Positions 32,326 through 33,361 of a stretch of DNA of 33,361 nt are shown one piece after another; the stretch's first letter is position 1, and each line of letters begins with the position of its first letter. A program made the translations under genes and the position numbers. The DNA comes from an uncultured Acidimicrobiales bacterium (GTDB lineage Bacteria > Actinomycetota > Acidimicrobiia > Acidimicrobiales > CADCTF01): assembly GCA_902805655.1 (NCBI GenBank), contig CADCTF010000018.1, forward strand, positions 1 through 33,361. The letters run 5' to 3'. The notes under the pieces were generated by a model. The model was not told the origin of the DNA. It saw only the letters and a list, made by a program, of their open reading frames with translations, and did no database searches.

Positions 32326-33361
32326 ATGCAGTCCACCTTTGCCGACCTCGGCGTGTCCGCCGACGTCGTCGATCACCTCGCTTCACGCGGCATCCACGAC
32401 GCGTTCCCGATCCAAGCCGGCACGATCCCGTCCGGGTTGGCCGGCGCAGACGTCTGCGGCCGGGCCGCCACCGGTTCGGGCAAGACCCTGGCCTTCGGCA
32501 TCCCCCTGGCTGCGCTCGTCAACCGAGCCCGCCCGGCCCGGCCCCGCGCCCTTGTTCTCGTCCCCACTCGCGAGCTGGCTGCCCAGATCGGCAACGAGCT
32601 GGCACCGCTCCTGGCCTTGCGTGGCCGCAGCGTGGCCACCTTCTACGGAGGCGTCGGCTTCACCCCTCAGCTCAAGGTGCTCCGGCGCGGCGTCGACGTC
32701 GCTGTCGCCTGCCCCGGCCGGCTGAGTGACCTCGTCCAGCGTGGCGTGCTCAAGCTCGACGAGGTCGAGATCGTCGTGCTCGACGAGGCCGACCGCATGG
32801 CCGACATGGGCTTCCTCCCCGAGGTGCGCCGCATCCTCGACGCCGTGCGCCCCGACCGCCAGACGCTCCTCTTCTCGGCCACGCTCGACGGTGCTGTCGA
32901 CGTGCTGATCCGCCGCTATCAGCAGAACCCGGTGCGCTGCGAGATCACGCCGCCCCAGGAAGACATCGACCGCACGACCCACCACTTCGTGGAGACCGGC
33001 CGCGAGGATCGAGTGGCGGCCACGGCCGAGCTCGTGAAGAAGCACGGCTCGACGGTCGTGTTCTGCCGCACCAAGCACGGGGCCGATCGCCTCACGACCC
33101 AGCTCGCGCGCGCCGGCATCTCGGCCGTCGCCATCCACGGCAACCGCAGCCAGGCCCAACGTGATCGGGCGCTCGCCGCCTTCGCAGGGCGCAGCGTGCA
33201 GGCGCTGATCGCCACGGACGTCGCGGCCCGAGGCATCCACGTCGACGACGTCGGCTGCGTCGTGCACTACGACCCGCCGGCCGACTCCAAGGACTACCTG
33301 CACCGCTCCGGCCGCACCGCCCGCGCCGGCGCCAGCGGGACCGTCCTGTCGCTGGTGACCA
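32326..33361 (+). CDS. DEAD-box RNA helicase, 3' end cut by window
   Basis: 345 codons are visible. All core motifs are present: Q motif (TFADLGV... FPIQAGTIP), Walker A ATGSGKT, PTRELAAQ, DEADRMADMGF, FSATLD, ATDVAARGIHVDDVGCVVHYD and HRSGRTARAG. The C-terminal extension, which separates DeaD, RhlE and other groups, lies outside the window. ATG 32326 has AGGAG (32310-32314) 11 bases upstream. The preceding 231 bases are non-coding and could be a long leader, as is known for some cold-induced DEAD-box mRNAs. A possible TAACGT -10 box is at 32102-32107. Confidence 0.92.
   Translation, partial: MQSTFADLGVSADVVDHLASRGIHDAFPIQAGTIPSGLAGADVCGRAATGSGKTLAFGIPLAALVNRARPARPRALVLVPTRELAAQIGNELAPLLALRGRSVATFYGGVGFTPQLKVLRRGVDVAVACPGRLSDLVQRGVLKLDEVEIVVLDEADRMADMGFLPEVRRILDAVRPDRQTLLFSATLDGAVDVLIRRYQQNPVRCEITPPQEDIDRTTHHFVETGREDRVAATAELVKKHGSTVVFCRTKHGADRLTTQLARAGISAVAIHGNRSQAQRDRALAAFAGRSVQALIATDVAARGIHVDDVGCVVHYDPPADSKDYLHRSGRTARAGASGTVLSLVT

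Overview
The window is GC-rich (roughly 70% by eye), densely packed actinobacterial chromosome. Its gene content suggests an Acidimicrobiia-type organism (Iamia/Ilumatobacter-like). The grounds are an NrtR-controlled NAD salvage cluster, a SNF2 helicase with a tail partner, many GTG starts, near-leaderless promoters with TANNNT -10 boxes, and a secreted protein ending in 42-residue repeats of the DGGIFxFGDAxFxGS type. The taxonomic call is inference. There are no rRNA or tRNA genes, CRISPR arrays, insertion sequences or phage genes. Both edges cut genes: a histidine-kinase-like ATPase on the left and a DEAD-box helicase on the right.

Layout. 1-5513 is all on the minus strand. It holds an LLM-class flavin oxidoreductase with a flavin reductase, then the NAD salvage operon pncB-pncA-nrtR with a decayed NadR-like ATPase at its end, then a partial HATPase regulator. 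A 29-bp palindrome lies exactly over the pncB promoter and is the likely NrtR operator. 5612-11414 is mixed: a GNAT protein, a MASE1-SpoIIE phosphatase, a DUF2945 protein, a catalase-like protein, a methyltransferase and a second HATPase regulator carrying a PAS domain. The two HATPase proteins share an unusual middle region and flank the phosphatase gene, which suggests a partner-switching (anti-sigma type) signalling network.

11494-16234 holds a membrane-anchored protein of unknown function, an Orn/Lys/Arg-decarboxylase-fold enzyme, a dapA-type gene and a coiled-coil M15 peptidase, followed by a 333-bp intergenic region. 16235-19635 is a SNF2 ATPase translationally coupled to a 92-residue protein. 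19617-20318 is a DUF1361 membrane protein. 20431-22349 is a coupled pair of ferritin-like proteins, the first with two tandem four-helix units, which I cannot assign to a characterised system.

22399-26996 contains a thioesterase and, on the opposite strand, a tightly overlapped four-gene operon: UbiA prenyltransferase, methyltransferase, acyl-CoA-dehydrogenase-like flavoprotein lacking the usual catalytic Glu, and type III polyketide synthase. This looks like a compact pathway for a prenylated, methylated and possibly hydroxylated polyketide lipid or quinone. 27057-33361 carries an APH-family kinase, a MOSC protein, an acyl-CoA dehydrogenase, a secreted GH43-like protein with C-terminal repeats, and the start of a DEAD-box helicase.

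The strongest candidates for undescribed biology are the ferritin-like pair, the type III PKS operon and the paralogous HATPase regulators.
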